A stretch of DNA of 64,000 nucleotides from G963556115 sp963667375 (GTDB lineage: Bacteria > Planctomycetota > SZUA-567): assembly GCA_963667375.1 (NCBI GenBank), contig OY763323.1, positions 3,720,001-3,784,000 of the forward strand, read 5' to 3'. A program made the position numbers and the translations under genes. The notes below the pieces were generated by a model. The model ran no database searches and was not told the origin of the DNA. It was given only the letters and a program-made list of their open reading frames with translations. This document shows positions 62,277 to 64,000 of the stretch, piece after piece (position 1 is the stretch's first letter; every line of letters begins with the position of its first letter).

Positions 62277-64000
62277 ATGAGTTCACTAGGACTACAGATA
62301 GGTAAGACCGCCCTCTCAGCCCAGGCAGCAGCGCTGGAGGTTATCGGTCAGAATCTAAGTAATTCCGCTACTGACGGATACAGCCGGCAGGCGATATCCA
62401 CCTCTGCAGCTATTGCCGTCAACAACGGCAGTTATTACGCCGGCGGCGGTGTTGTTGTAGATGATGTGAGCCGGGTTGTGAACACCTTCTACCAGGAGAA
62501 TCTCCGCACCTGCACTGCCGACTACTCATATTCAGAAGAGCTGGTAGAGAGCTACACCTCCCTTGAAAATGCGTTTAATGAACTTACCGACACCGATATA
62601 TCATCAGAACTCAGTAACTTCTGGTCAGCGCTCAGTGATCTTTCTACAGATCCCAGCGACACCGAACTCACAATCGTGGCCATACAGGAGGCCAGCAGCC
62701 TCTGTGATACCATCAACAGTGTCGATGAGCAGCTGACAACAATTCATGATGATCTCAACGACAAGATCGAAGATGATGTTGATTCCATCAACTCTCTCAC
62801 CAAGCAGATTGCAGAACTCAACAAAGAGATTATGTCTGCTGAAGCCTGCGGCTCAAACGGCCTGACCGCAAACGATCTGCGCGATGCGCGTGACGAGCTG
62901 GTCAATGAACTAAGTGCGATTGTGGATGTAAATATTATTGAAGAGGATAATGGCAGTCTCAGTATCTATAACGGCAATAACATTCTGGTCTATCGCGACA
63001 GCTGCGAAGAGGTCGGAATTGAGTATGAATATGTTGATGGTGTTCGCTACAGCCAGCCGGTATTTACTGACGGTAACGTTGCTATTGAGAGTGAATCAGG
63101 AAGTCTCGGTGCAGAACTCTATATGCGTGACGAAGTGCTTACCGAATATCAGGAAGAGCTGGATACCCTTGCAGCCAATATTATCTGGCAGTTTAATTCA
63201 GTATATTCACAGGGAGTAGGAAGTACCGGTTACAGCGACCTCACCGGTACCACTTCGGTAGAAAATCCGGAAGCGACACTTGATGAACTGGATTATGGTG
63301 TGGATACTGTCGACGGCACCTATGAGATAAGTAACGGCAGTTTTGAGATTCTTATCTATAACACAGAAACAGATACCGAATCTACAGTTACGATCAATAT
63401 TGACCTTGATGGCAATTCAAGTTCACCAGACACTATTCTTTACGATGAAGACGACCCTACAGCCTCTAATTCACTGGTAAACATTATTCAGAGCCAGCTT
63501 GATGACGAAGTACCGGGAGTCTATACAGTATCCTTGAATAACAACAACCAGTTGGTGATTGAGTCCAGTTCCGACATCTACGAACTTGGCTTCGGCAATG
63601 ACACAAGTGGCGTAGTAAGCGCTCTTGGACTTAACACACTCTTCACCGGCTATGATGCCAGTGATATCTCAGTCAACGAGGATCTGCTCGACAATCCTGA
63701 ACATTTTGCCGCCAGCAGCAGTTTTACTGATTCTAACAATGATATTATAAATGCAATGATTGATCTACGCGATGAAGCGGTCATGGCAAACGGAACCCAG
63801 ACCCTGGAGTCCTATTACTGTACCGTGGTAGGTACTCTGGGTCTGGAGTCTGAAGATGCTACAAACAGCTATGAACTGGCTGAAGACCTGCTGCTTCAGA
63901 GTGAAACAAATAATGAGAGTGTCTCCGGAGTCAGCCTTGATGAAGAGCTGGTCAGTATGCTCAGTTATCAGAAAGCCTACTCCGCTGCCGCACAGTTTAT
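62277..64000 (+). CDS. flgK: Flagellar hook-associated protein FlgK, N-terminal part
   Basis: Open from the ATG at 62277 (AAGCGAGG upstream) to the window edge, 574 codons. The N-terminus GLQIGKTALSAQAAALEVIG, QNLSNSATDGYSRQ is diagnostic of FlgK/rod-hook proteins; FYQENLR, ELSNFWSALSDLSTDPSD, ANDLRDARDELVNELS and LAANIIWQFNSVYSQG follow the FlgK order. The last visible residues EELVSMLSYQKAYSAAAQFI match the C-terminal family motif, so only a few codons are missing. FlgK forms the hook-filament junction. Confidence 0.93.
   Translation, partial: MSSLGLQIGKTALSAQAAALEVIGQNLSNSATDGYSRQAISTSAAIAVNNGSYYAGGGVVVDDVSRVVNTFYQENLRTCTADYSYSEELVESYTSLENAFNELTDTDISSELSNFWSALSDLSTDPSDTELTIVAIQEASSLCDTINSVDEQLTTIHDDLNDKIEDDVDSINSLTKQIAELNKEIMSAEACGSNGLTANDLRDARDELVNELSAIVDVNIIEEDNGSLSIYNGNNILVYRDSCEEVGIEYEYVDGVRYSQPVFTDGNVAIESESGSLGAELYMRDEVLTEYQEELDTLAANIIWQFNSVYSQGVGSTGYSDLTGTTSVENPEATLDELDYGVDTVDGTYEISNGSFEILIYNTETDTESTVTINIDLDGNSSSPDTILYDEDDPTASNSLVNIIQSQLDDEVPGVYTVSLNNNNQLVIESSSDIYELGFGNDTSGVVSALGLNTLFTGYDASDISVNEDLLDNPEHFAASSSFTDSNNDIINAMIDLRDEAVMANGTQTLESYYCTVVGTLGLESEDATNSYELAEDLLLQSETNNESVSGVSLDEELVSMLSYQKAYSAAAQF

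Overview
The window is a chromosomal stretch of a motile, probably anaerobic, Gram-negative-type bacterium that scavenges small sugars and amides. Signs of this are lipid-free signal peptides on periplasmic binding proteins, external-type flagellin with a FliD cap, many CUT2 sugar ABC transporters, LacI regulators, very large hybrid sensor kinases and a formamidase/urea-type operon. Base composition looks near 50% GC in genes with AT-rich spacers. The gene mix resembles Lentisphaerota or related PVC bacteria more than enterics or spirochaetes, but nothing here (no rRNA or other marker) settles taxonomy, so this is a low-confidence guess.

Layout from left to right. (1) 1-2210, minus: uxuA, a GntR/FCD regulator and the start of a mannitol-dehydrogenase-family reductase, a hexuronate (mannonate/fructuronate) operon. 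(2) 2792-10945: a LacI regulator divergent from an operon of CUT2 binding protein, ATPase, permease, methylthioribose kinase, MtnA isomerase and class II aldolase. This is a complete import-to-aldol-cleavage route for 5-methylthioribose or 5-deoxyribose (DHAP shunt). (3) 11354-13393: a chemoreceptor. (4) 13796-20047, minus: amiF formamidase with urtABCDE. (5) 20711-32531: a REC-HK-REC-HPt kinase, a response regulator/HD-GYP gene broken by a 10-bp tandem repeat, and a 2592-residue hybrid sensor kinase. (6) 32655-44362: an SGNH hydrolase, then a CUT2 sugar transporter operon flanked by two NtrC-type response regulators, each paired with an unusual soluble protein in which a CUT2-type ABC ATPase domain is fused to PAS and histidine kinase domains. 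(7) 44556-53646: DhaL, DhaK, two CUT2 permeases, ATPase and binding protein on minus, divergent from a second LacI paralogue and a TIM-barrel isomerase on plus. (8) 53830-54504: a DUF4867-like gene. (9) 54774-64000: flagellar genes fliC (minus), an ECF sigma factor, fliD, a FlgN-like chaperone and the start of flgK (plus).

The strongest candidate for a little-described system is region 6. Two ABC-ATPase/histidine-kinase fusions with cognate sigma-54 activators bracket one sugar transporter. The transporter promoter region has a -24/-12-like element and GGGTAA dyads at an enhancer-like distance. The fused ATPase domains resemble the first nucleotide-binding domain of the neighbouring transporter ATPases and have lost key catalytic residues to different degrees, which suggests nucleotide or transporter sensing rather than transport.

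Other points of interest are: a nearly identical 17-bp promoter block in front of the two LacI-adjacent operons; a CsrA-like GGA hairpin in the flagellin leader; a discoidin-like domain inserted in the FliD cap; and stem-loops between binding-protein and next transporter gene in all four ABC operons. No rRNA, tRNA, insertion sequence, CRISPR array or prophage was recognised.
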